Assembly (NCBI RefSeq): GCF_003364195.1
Contig: NZ_NXLQ01000022.1
Coordinates: 1-32,833, forward strand
DNA length: 32,833 bases
Reading direction: 5' to 3'
Source: Helicobacter didelphidarum
GTDB taxonomy: Bacteria; Campylobacterota; Campylobacteria; Campylobacterales; Helicobacteraceae
A program made the position numbers and the translations under genes. The notes under the pieces were generated by a model. It was not told the origin of the DNA. It saw only the letters and a program-made list of their open reading frames with translations, and ran no database searches. Positions 7,642 to 15,412 of this stretch are shown one piece after another; the stretch's first letter is position 1, and each line of letters opens with the position of its first letter.

Positions 7642-9903
7642 TTAAAACTCCACCCGTAATGTAAGCCAATAGTTTCTGCTAGGCAGGATTCTTTGATATG
7701 TGTTTTGTGGAGTAAGACTAGATCCACTACTAACAGCTATATAATCCATAAAATACACATCAAAGAGATTATTTATTGCAAATGTTATATAATAATGTTG
7801 AAAGAATTTATAAGTCGCCGCTATATCCACCAGCTGGTAATCTTTATACCATTTACCAACAATATCCCGCACATTTTGTCTAGCTGCTGTTGCACTTGGG
7901 CTAGTTGGTGTTTGGAATCTCCCATTCCACCGAATATACATATCAAAGTTTTTAAAGCGATATTTTGGCATAATCGTGAAGCTATGTCTTGGAATCTCAT
8001 TGATCACATCACCCTTATAATCGCCATCTAGCCTTTCTGTATAAGTGAAAGAATAGCTTGCATCAAGACTAAACCCATAAATGGGTTTGAGTTGGAATAT
8101 TGTCTCTGCACCTGTTACAAAAGACTTGTTAATGTTCTCATAGATTCTACATTGACCAGGATGAGTTCCGCCTGCACATATTCCGCCTTCGTAGGTTTTT
8201 GTCTCTATTTTATTGTTAAAATCTGTGTAATAACCTGTGAGGATTAATCCCACATATTTTGTATCTACCATAGCACTGAGTTCGTAATTCCAGCTTGTTT
8301 CAGGCAATAGATTGGTATTTCCGTAAGTATGAATTACGGGATTACCATTTCCCTCTATATAACCTTCATAGAGATAGCTCAATGCAGGGACAAGAACACC
8401 GCTTGCTATACCTGTTTTGATTGTTAGCCAATCTAGCGGATGCACATTTACATAGAATCTAGGATTTGGAATAGCCTTAAAAATATCAGAATAGTTATAC
8501 CTTAATCCCAAAGTTGTGCTAACATAGTCATTTATCATATAATCACCTTCTGCAAAAACTGCAAATTGATTCATAGAACGACTAAAACTAGTTTGATAAT
8601 TCTGCAGACTTTCATACATATAATATAACCCGCCATTAAAAATAAGCTTACCCCAATTCCCAAAATCAAAAGTATTCTTGTAATTCGTTTGAAAAGTTAT
8701 ATTATGATTTTCTCGTCTCTTATCCCAATTAATAAAATCCCCCTTACTAGAACCGGGTGCTAGTCCTTGTAAGGGATCGTCGGGATTAGGGGCAGGATTA
8801 GGATATGGGTTATTTGTCCCATGTGAAGCGATAACTGTGTAGCTATATTGTAAATAAGTGTCTAGCTTACCCCAATCATAATCAGCTTCATGGCTTAAGA
8901 CATTGTTATTTTTATACATTTCTTGCACAGAGGTAAATGAACTTGCTGAGGTATTCAGTGAGCCAAAGCGTCCATTATATACCTCTGAGTCTAAATAGAT
9001 AGTATTGTGTGTATCAGGTGTGTAGTTTAATCTAAATCCCGCATTCCAATTTTGTGATCCTGTTGAAGAATGTGAAACATAAGGATTTGGTCCCCGATGA
9101 CCGTCTGTATCTTGGTCAGTCATTGGCACCCATGATGGTTTTAAAAACCCATTTTGCCCGTTGTATCTATAACCACCTCTTAAGTTGAGACTTAATATTT
9201 TTTTAATAAGTGGCGTTGTAAGGTAGGCATTTCCACCATAGACATTACCAAATTCTTCGCGTTCAAAAAACTTAGATTCCATTTGTGCACCCATAGTTAG
9301 TTTGTCAGCATGTTTTTTAGTAATAATATTTATCACACCACCCATCGCATCGCTACCATAGAGGATAGAGGCAGGTCCTCGTATCACCTCAATACGTTCT
9401 ATCATACTAGCTGGAGGCATAAATGAAGTTGCATTCCCTAAACCATTTGAGATAAAACCCTGTGCGGTATTTTGTCTCTTACCATCAATCAATATTAATG
9501 TGTATGTGGAACTAAGACCACGCATAGAAATAGTATTTTGTCCTGTTTTATCTTGTTCGGTATAGACACCTGGGACATCTTGGACTGCATCGCCTACATC
9601 ACGGATAGGACGCGTCATGATTTCTTCACGAGGAATAATAGTAATACTAGCAGGAGCATCCCGTAAGTTTTGTTCGTATCCCGAAGCTGTTTGCACCGTC
9701 GTTGTGGTAACTGCTTGGAGCTTATGAGACTTAGAATCTACATTTTTTACATCATTTGTTGTATCATTATTGTTATTCTGACTTTGTTGAGATTTTGTGG
9801 TAGCCATATCAGAATCTATTTGATTTGCCACAGATTGCGATATATAGCCAAAAGAGAATGTTATGAAAGTAGTAATAGAAAATGTTCGAAATATCTTTAT
9901 CAT
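7642..9903 (-). CDS. TonB-dependent outer-membrane receptor (siderophore/iron type)
   Basis: A 753-residue receptor. A signal peptide (about 1-26, cut near SVANQ) is followed by an Asn/Gln/Thr-rich linker, a TonB-box-like stretch (AVTTTTVQTASG), a plug domain with RDAPASI, MRGL and EVIRGPASILYGSDAMGG, then a 22-strand-type beta barrel ending in Phe (LRVEF), as expected for BamA insertion. Plug motifs are closest to the FepA/CirA/CfrA group, so a catecholate siderophore is plausible, but the substrate is not shown. The longer frame can start at 9939, but ATG 9903 is better: it begins a proper signal peptide, has AAAAGG upstream, and a TATAAT at 9941-9946 would make the longer start untranscribed. 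No TonB/ExbBD or ABC transporter is adjacent. Confidence 0.93.
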   Translation of the reverse strand: MIKIFRTFSITTFITFSFGYISQSVANQIDSDMATTKSQQSQNNNNDTTNDVKNVDSKSHKLQAVTTTTVQTASGYEQNLRDAPASITIIPREEIMTRPIRDVGDAVQDVPGVYTEQDKTGQNTISMRGLSSTYTLILIDGKRQNTAQGFISNGLGNATSFMPPASMIERIEVIRGPASILYGSDAMGGVINIITKKHADKLTMGAQMESKFFEREEFGNVYGGNAYLTTPLIKKILSLNLRGGYRYNGQNGFLKPSWVPMTDQDTDGHRGPNPYVSHSSTGSQNWNAGFRLNYTPDTHNTIYLDSEVYNGRFGSLNTSASSFTSVQEMYKNNNVLSHEADYDWGKLDTYLQYSYTVIASHGTNNPYPNPAPNPDDPLQGLAPGSSKGDFINWDKRRENHNITFQTNYKNTFDFGNWGKLIFNGGLYYMYESLQNYQTSFSRSMNQFAVFAEGDYMINDYVSTTLGLRYNYSDIFKAIPNPRFYVNVHPLDWLTIKTGIASGVLVPALSYLYEGYIEGNGNPVIHTYGNTNLLPETSWNYELSAMVDTKYVGLILTGYYTDFNNKIETKTYEGGICAGGTHPGQCRIYENINKSFVTGAETIFQLKPIYGFSLDASYSFTYTERLDGDYKGDVINEIPRHSFTIMPKYRFKNFDMYIRWNGRFQTPTSPSATAARQNVRDIVGKWYKDYQLVDIAATYKFFQHYYITFAINNLFDVYFMDYIAVSSGSSLTPQNTYQRILPSRNYWLTLRVEF

Positions 9904-9940
9904 AGAATGCCTTTTATTATTAGGATTAAAATAAAGCATA

Positions 9941-9949
9941 ATTATAGCA
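9941..9949 (-). promoter_or_regulatory. Extended -10 promoter of the TonB-dependent receptor
   Basis: On the minus strand TGC is followed by TATAAT, predicting transcription from about 9934 and a leader of about 30 bases. This fixes the start codon at 9903 rather than 9939. Confidence 0.55.
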
Positions 9950-10008
9950 TAAAAATATAGTAATTAATATCATATTATATTAAAGTTATGAATTTTATTC
10001 CTAAAAGT

Positions 10009-10040
10009 ATAATTATTATATTATTATATTCTGATAATTA
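10009..10040. promoter_or_regulatory. Possible Fur-type AT-rich operator region
   Basis: Tandem TAATTATTAT/ATTATTAT-like words resemble the 7-1-7 pattern of Helicobacter and Campylobacter Fur boxes. They lie 60-100 bases upstream of the receptor -10 box, farther than a simple repressor site would sit. In DNA this AT-rich the match is weak; it is listed because the gene downstream is an iron-type receptor. Confidence 0.2.
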
Positions 10041-10212
10041 ATGGTAATAAAAAATGATAAAAATAGTTCTGTTACTTAGAAGAATATTTGGAATTAATTT
10101 GATAAATAAATTATGTATTTTTTGATTAATATCTTTAGTAATTGGTGTAAATACTAAATAAATAGGATTTTCTACTTAATCATTATTAATACAAGTAAGG
10201 TGTCTTTATTAT

Positions 10213-10253
10213 ACAATTAAGAATATCCTTGTGTAAAATTGATTCTTAATTGT
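10213..10253. repeat. Perfect 12-bp inverted repeat with 17-base loop
   Basis: Arms at 10213-10224 (ACAATTAAGAAT) and 10242-10253 are exact reverse complements. There is no T-run on either side, so it is not a clear intrinsic terminator. It could be an operator, a weak terminator for the island transcript, or a scar of insertion. Confidence 0.6.
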
Positions 10254-10495
10254 TTCCTCAAGTTTTTACAATCCTTAATCCTTTGATTGTTAAATAACAA
10301 ATACCATTATATCATTGCCTTAATGTAGATTATATCCTAACACATGTGATTTGAGTGTTATCGTGTCTTGCTCACTCATTGCTACACTTTTGACTTTGGT
10401 TATAAATCTATATTGCCTTTATACAGCTATTTTTTCGCTAATAATTCCATATAAAATCTTTTACACCATGCGTGAAATTTTATAAATAAGATTTT

Positions 10496-11458
10496 TTACT
10501 CTATCCCCTTTTCTTTCAAGTATCTTTCTAGTTCATTGTCGCTTAGAATCTTATCGTAATTCTTTTTTACAATTCGTTCCTTATCATCGTGGTTAATATC
10601 TTCAGTCGCAAATTTCGCAAAATCCCTAAAGTCAGCATTTTTACTCACAAGCATATTGAGTGTTTCACTATCTATATCCCTACTTTGTGAGGATAAGAGG
10701 ATTTTTGAGCTTACACTATCACTTGTAAGCTGAATTACCCCAATCCCAAAGCTTGTATTTAGCCGCCTTAATTCAGTGAGAATCTCATCATCAATCTCCT
10801 CAAATACCACCAAATATCCCTCATTCGCCCAACTTGAATTAGAGACGGCTTGAAAATAAGATTCTTTGAGGTTGCTGAAATTTAAAGCAATTTTTAACTC
10901 AAAAGAGCAAAGTTTGTAGTTTGAATAGCCGATAGCATCAAGTAATTCTAAAGTCTCACTCTCATAATTATCACTAAATGCGAAGTGAATCCCAACAATA
11001 TCAGGGTAATTCCATTTATCCTGCCCACTTTGAGATTTTTTGCTTGTTTCGTGGCGGATTGTCTTGCAATAGAGTCTGAAATGCTCATTTTCGCTCAAAT
11101 ATTTCACAAGCAATGGGTGCAAATCGCGTTCTTTAAATTTGCTTTTTTGCATTGAAATTTTTTCATTCTCTAAAATCCGCTCTTCTATATGTGGCTTATC
11201 TAGCTCACTTTCGCGAGATTTGAGCCAAAAAGTCGTGGGCTTCTTTGAGGCAAATATGAAGGGAGAATCTTCGTTTTTGATATTTTTGTAGAGATTTGAG
11301 CCAAGCGTCGCAATCGGTGTTTTGCCAATACTCCCTAACTTCTTATCCAAGCCTTTTGCTTGTGTCTCCTCCCATATTTGCCCTGCATTAAGCGGGATTT
11401 TGCTCTCCTCTAGCACTGCTTGTGCAAGTGCCAAAAATGTAAGCTTTTTATTTTGCAT
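10496..11458 (-). CDS. HARE-HTH protein with PD-(D/E)XK nuclease-like domain
   Basis: A 320-residue protein. Residues about 5-80 are a HARE-type winged helix (LTFLALAQAVLEESKIPL, AGQIW, ATLGSNLYK, FWL), a fold proposed to read DNA sequence or DNA modification. A charged linker leads to a second domain at about 110-300 with Asp153 in YPDIVG, Glu187 and Lys189 in FELK, and Gln203, the layout of a PD-(D/E)XK restriction-type nuclease. It resembles the uncharacterised COG2958-type proteins often found near restriction systems. GGAGG lies four to five bases before ATG 11458. It is the last gene of the island run, 74 bases after the metallopeptidase. A role in recognising and cutting modified foreign DNA is inferred. 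Confidence 0.75.
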   Translation of the reverse strand: MQNKKLTFLALAQAVLEESKIPLNAGQIWEETQAKGLDKKLGSIGKTPIATLGSNLYKNIKNEDSPFIFASKKPTTFWLKSRESELDKPHIEERILENEKISMQKSKFKERDLHPLLVKYLSENEHFRLYCKTIRHETSKKSQSGQDKWNYPDIVGIHFAFSDNYESETLELLDAIGYSNYKLCSFELKIALNFSNLKESYFQAVSNSSWANEGYLVVFEEIDDEILTELRRLNTSFGIGVIQLTSDSVSSKILLSSQSRDIDSETLNMLVSKNADFRDFAKFATEDINHDDKERIVKKNYDKILSDNELERYLKEKGIE

Positions 11459-11532
11459 ATTGCCTCCAAAGTTATAAAACTAGGATTCTATCATAATATC
11501 AAAAAAGAATTTGCAATACCAATCAAATCTTT

Positions 11533-12201
11533 TTACCCCATCGGTTTATTCAATCTTTCTTTTCGCTCCCTCCAATCACTCATATAACACGATAGGAATT
11601 TATAAAAATCCTTAGAGTGATTTGGGTGGATTAGATGAGTAAGCTCGTGTAAAATCACATATTCGATACATTCTTTTGGCTTTTTGATGAGCTCGATATT
11701 AAGGCTTATACTCGACTTAGAAGCATTACAACTTCCCCATCGTGTTTTCATTTTTCGTATAGTAATATGTATATTTCCTTTATAATCTATCATCTTTTTG
11801 TATTGTTCTATCAGTTGGAAAAAGCAAAGCAAAGCCTTTTGATGATACCATTCATAAATCATCTTTTCTTTATGGATAAAATCATTTTTATCCCTCACAC
11901 AAAGTTCTAAATATCCGCTTGTGAGCTTGATAGATTCCTTGCGTGCTTGCGTGAGTTTTATCCTATATCGCCTACCGCGATAGTAAAAATCCTCTCCACT
12001 CACATATTCTCTCTTTGTTGTAGCGTATGAGGCGAAAAACGCCCTTTTCTCCTCTATCCATTTTGCCCGTTTTTCAAGGATAGATTTTATATATTTTTCC
12101 TGCATTTGTTTTGGAGTCGTAAGGATAATCTCCCCATTTGGTCTAACTTTAAGCGAAATGCTTTTTATATCTTTTTTGATGATAGTGAGATGTTCAAGCA
12201 T
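11533..12201 (-). CDS. YgjP-like zinc metallopeptidase
   Basis: A 222-residue protein of the YgjP/DUF45 (WLM/SprT-like) group. The N-terminal half is beta-rich (SLKVRPNGEIILTTP), and the C-terminal half carries the zinc motif HELTH, then H-P-N-H, with TRWGSC upstream, all typical of the family. Members of this family are frequently encoded next to hsdR in type I restriction loci. Its ATG lies inside the last codons of hsdR and the genes overlap by eight bases, so translation is probably coupled. Proteolysis of HsdR or of a phage protein is an attractive but unproven role. The substrate is unknown. Confidence 0.85.
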   Translation of the reverse strand: MLEHLTIIKKDIKSISLKVRPNGEIILTTPKQMQEKYIKSILEKRAKWIEEKRAFFASYATTKREYVSGEDFYYRGRRYRIKLTQARKESIKLTSGYLELCVRDKNDFIHKEKMIYEWYHQKALLCFFQLIEQYKKMIDYKGNIHITIRKMKTRWGSCNASKSSISLNIELIKKPKECIEYVILHELTHLIHPNHSKDFYKFLSCYMSDWRERKERLNKPMG

Positions 12202-15200
12202 ACCATTTCACTCCCATACCTCGCAAAATCTTAAAGAATTTTTCTATATCATTATTATCAAAAGTGATATGGTGCTCATCTTCTAACGCCCACAATTCAT
12301 CGTTTATTTCGCGATTGATTTCATTTTCGGTTTCCTTGCTATTATACCACTCTGGCTTTTTAGAATATCGCTTATAAATCTCATCTATTTTGAGGCTTAA
12401 ATTTGCAAGGACTTCCTTATCCTCAATCTCTATTGCTTCACACACATTATCATAAATCGCCATAAGCCTTTTTTCTCCTGCGATTCCTTGAGGATAATTT
12501 CTATCGCTTTTATAACCACCTTTGAGTAAATCTTGTATTTGTTGAGCTTTTTCTAATTTTTCCTCCTCACTTAATCGCTTTTCTTCATATTCTTTGATGA
12601 TATGCTCTATTTGCTTTGCGAGAGAGTTATAAAAGGCTGGATTAGCTTCCATTTTCTCCCTTATCTCTGCACTTATAGCGTTGAGTATAGTATCTGCTTT
12701 TGCATTTGGAGTCGCCATTCTTTCTACTTCTTTATCAAAATCCTCATCAAAGATATTGACAAGCTCTGTAAGGTGATTGATACCATTAGCATTGACAAAA
12801 GTATCAAGCAGTTTTTGCATTTGCGCTTCGTATTGTCCAAAATCGCATACTTCGTGATAGCGTATTTGCACCACTTGACGCAGTTCATTATAGAATCTCA
12901 CTTTGTCTTTATATTCTTTGATTTCTTTTTCACTTAGAATCTCATCTATTTTCTCACTACACAAAGCAGTTTGAAAAGCCCTTGCGAAATGCGATAGATA
13001 TTCTTTAAATTTCTTTCTTTTTTCCTCATTTGAAAGGATATTTGCATAAGATTCTAAATCAGCCTTATTTTTCACTTCACTAAAAAGAGATTCTAAATGC
13101 GTGTAATAAGTTTTCGTTTCAACTATCTTTTCTCTTATATCAATCACGGCTTGCTGTAAATCCTCTTCATCAAAGCCACTAAGCCCGCTATAATCACTCA
13201 AAGCCCTATCAAGATCGCCCAAAAGCCCACGATAATCAATAATATATCCAAAATCTTTCCCCTCACATACTCGATTTACCCTAGCGATAGCTTGCAAGAG
13301 GCTATGCTCTTTGAGCGATTTATCGATATAAAGATTGCGTGCTTTTGGTGCGTCAAATCCTGTCAAAAGCTTATCCACAACAATAAGCAAATCAATCTCA
13401 TCGCCTTTGACAAATTCACCTTGGATATATTCTATATACTGCGTTTCATCGCCATATCGTGCATAGAGCTTTTGTAATGCCTGTGCGATGTATTGTTTGT
13501 TTTCGCTTCCTTGCTCATCGGTTTTATTATTTGAAATCACATAAGCAGTGCAAAAATCCTTGTAATACTCACTAAAAATTTCATAATATTTTATCGCCTC
13601 ATATTTGGAGCTTGTCGCAAGCATAGCTTTGAATCCTCTTCCTTCCAAATTCGTTTTAAAATGCGTGTAAATATCAAGCGCGATAAGCTCTAGCCTCTGC
13701 TCACTTGAAGCTATTTTGCTAAATCTTGCCCATTTTCGCTCCAAGTCTAATCGCTCTTTTTCACTTAAGCCCTTTGCGATAAGCTCAAATTTCCTATCCA
13801 ACCCCTGCGGATTGAGGATTTCTTGCTCTATCATTCTGCCTTCATAATAAAGTGGCAAAACCGCTTTGTCTCGCACCGCCTCATCTATGGCATATCGGTG
13901 AATCTCCCCGCCAAATTTCGCAAAGCTATTCTTGTCCTTTTTTAGCAATGGCGTGCCGGTAAATCCTAGATAACAAGCCTGTGGCAACACCTTTTTCATC
14001 GCTTTATGCAAAAGTCCGCTTTGTGTGCGGTGAGATTCATCAACCAAGACAAAAATATTATTTTCTTTAATTATCAGCTTAGAATCTTGTATCGCTTCAA
14101 ACTTATGCACCAAAGTTGTGATGACGCTTGCTCCACTTTGTAGCAGTGAAAGGAGATTTCTCGCACTACTTGCCTTTTTAGGCTCTATATCTGTCTTTTT
14201 AAATACCTCAAAAATCTGCCTATCCAAGTCTATCCTATCCGTTACGATGATGATTTTTGCATTATCAAATTTGATTTTGAGTAATTTTGCAAGCATTATC
14301 ATTGTAAGACTTTTTCCGCTCCCTTGTGTATGCCAGATAAGCCCGCCTTGCCTACACCCAAATTCATCAAAGCTTTCTACTCTTGATAAGGTTTTTTCTA
14401 TCGCAAAAAACTGCTGATAACGACAAATCTTTTTTATCTTGCCATCAAAAAGTGTGTAATGCTTGATAATTTTTAGCAATCTTTCTTTTTGCAAAAGTGC
14501 AAACAAAAGTATATCAAGCTTACTTGCTTTGCGTTTGCCAAGCAAGACATTTAAATGCCCTTTTATCTCGCTCTCATTCTCCTCATTCCAAGTATGATAA
14601 AAATCAAAAGGCGTGCCAGTTGTAGCGTATTTAGCTTCATTTGAGTTACCCGCAATAGTGATTTGTATGTATTTAAAGAGGCTTTGAATCTCGCTATTTT
14701 CTTGCTCTTTGAGAATCTGGCGTATGCCTGCTTGATAATCCTTGCTTGATTTTTTCAGCTCGATAGCCACAAGTGGAATCCCATTGACAAGCGCCACCAA
14801 ATCCACTCGCCTAGTTTTCATATTTTCGCCTTGATTTGCCCTATCTACGATAAATTCCTCTGTGATATAAAAGTCGTTATTATGCGGATTCTCAAAGTCG
14901 ATATATCGCAGTGAAAAGCTCTTTTTCGTGCCATCACTTAAAATCTCCTCATACGAGCGTCCAAATAAAAGAGAATCAGTGATTTTTTGATTTGCTACAA
15001 GCAAACCCTCGCTCAAAGGGCTATCTAAGTCATCAATAGCTCTTGCGATATTTGTCTCGCTAAAAGTGTGCTTTTGCCCTTTGTATTCATAATGATTTAT
15101 CTCACTAAGCTTTTTTCTCAATATATCTTTAAAAAGGATATTTGAGGTTTTACCCTCCCTATGCCCAAGATTGTCCTTTGGGCTGATATACATATAGCCA

Positions 15201-15268
15201 AGCTTCTCTAAAAGCCCAATGCAGTTCTTTTGCAGGGCTTTTTCTGCAGTTGGATTGATAGGTGGCAT
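12194..15268 (-). CDS. hsdR: Type I restriction enzyme, restriction/translocase subunit HsdR
   Basis: The motor and nuclease subunit that, with HsdM and HsdS, translocates and cuts DNA lacking the host methyl mark. The 1024 residues match EcoR124I-like (type IC) subunits. The N-terminal nuclease has Asp156 and Glu170-x-Lys172 (AIELK). The helicase motor has Walker A GSGKS (316-320), motif II DESH (410-413), and motif III TGTP. The second RecA domain contains LLTGFDAP and ARVNR. The C-terminal part is helical and should contact HsdM. ATG 15268 has AGGAG seven bases upstream and a TATAAT about 28 bases upstream, so hsdR has its own promoter and is separated from hsdS by an opposing gene. Confidence 0.96.
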   Translation of the reverse strand: MPPINPTAEKALQKNCIGLLEKLGYMYISPKDNLGHREGKTSNILFKDILRKKLSEINHYEYKGQKHTFSETNIARAIDDLDSPLSEGLLVANQKITDSLLFGRSYEEILSDGTKKSFSLRYIDFENPHNNDFYITEEFIVDRANQGENMKTRRVDLVALVNGIPLVAIELKKSSKDYQAGIRQILKEQENSEIQSLFKYIQITIAGNSNEAKYATTGTPFDFYHTWNEENESEIKGHLNVLLGKRKASKLDILLFALLQKERLLKIIKHYTLFDGKIKKICRYQQFFAIEKTLSRVESFDEFGCRQGGLIWHTQGSGKSLTMIMLAKLLKIKFDNAKIIIVTDRIDLDRQIFEVFKKTDIEPKKASSARNLLSLLQSGASVITTLVHKFEAIQDSKLIIKENNIFVLVDESHRTQSGLLHKAMKKVLPQACYLGFTGTPLLKKDKNSFAKFGGEIHRYAIDEAVRDKAVLPLYYEGRMIEQEILNPQGLDRKFELIAKGLSEKERLDLERKWARFSKIASSEQRLELIALDIYTHFKTNLEGRGFKAMLATSSKYEAIKYYEIFSEYYKDFCTAYVISNNKTDEQGSENKQYIAQALQKLYARYGDETQYIEYIQGEFVKGDEIDLLIVVDKLLTGFDAPKARNLYIDKSLKEHSLLQAIARVNRVCEGKDFGYIIDYRGLLGDLDRALSDYSGLSGFDEEDLQQAVIDIREKIVETKTYYTHLESLFSEVKNKADLESYANILSNEEKRKKFKEYLSHFARAFQTALCSEKIDEILSEKEIKEYKDKVRFYNELRQVVQIRYHEVCDFGQYEAQMQKLLDTFVNANGINHLTELVNIFDEDFDKEVERMATPNAKADTILNAISAEIREKMEANPAFYNSLAKQIEHIIKEYEEKRLSEEEKLEKAQQIQDLLKGGYKSDRNYPQGIAGEKRLMAIYDNVCEAIEIEDKEVLANLSLKIDEIYKRYSKKPEWYNSKETENEINREINDELWALEDEHHITFDNNDIEKFFKILRGMGVKWYA

Positions 15269-15295
15269 TAGGGGACTCCTTTGGTATTCCTTATA

Positions 15296-15301
15296 ATTAT
15301 A
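15296..15301 (-). promoter_or_regulatory. Candidate -10 box of hsdR
   Basis: A minus-strand TATAAT places the start of transcription about 20 bases before the hsdR ATG. It lies back to back with the promoter of the PHP-ATPase gene at 15322-15330, so the two could interfere or be co-regulated. Confidence 0.45.
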
Positions 15302-15321
15302 CCTTAAAATATTATAAAAAA

Positions 15322-15330
15322 TGTTATAAT
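15322..15330 (+). promoter_or_regulatory. Extended -10 promoter of the PHP-ATPase gene
   Basis: TGT followed by TATAAT on the plus strand predicts transcription from about 15337 and a leader of about 76 bases. This is the only visible promoter for the opposing gene nested in the restriction locus. Confidence 0.5.
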
Positions 15331-15412
15331 GTAGTTTTGTAATTTTAGATAGAACAGCAAATAAGTCTAAAATTACTCAATGAACATTTAAATTATATTT
15401 AAGGATATTGTT

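Larger units (their letters stand above)
9950..10495. other. Gene-poor spacer at the left edge of the defence island
   Basis: About 545 bases without a convincing gene. It contains the receptor promoter and AT-rich words at its left end and a perfect 12-bp inverted repeat at 10213-10253. Minus-strand frames of about 20 codons exist (for example 10320-10379) but none has family resemblance. This is the boundary between housekeeping DNA and the island. Confidence 0.6.

Noticed and set aside
9904-9939. Longer N-terminus of the TonB receptor from ATG 9939
   Set aside because: It lies two bases from the -10 box, and adds polar residues in front of an otherwise normal signal peptide.
10320-10379. 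Minus-strand 19-codon frame MSEQDTITLKSHV...
   Set aside because: Very short, without a good ribosome site or any recognisable family; not reported as a gene.
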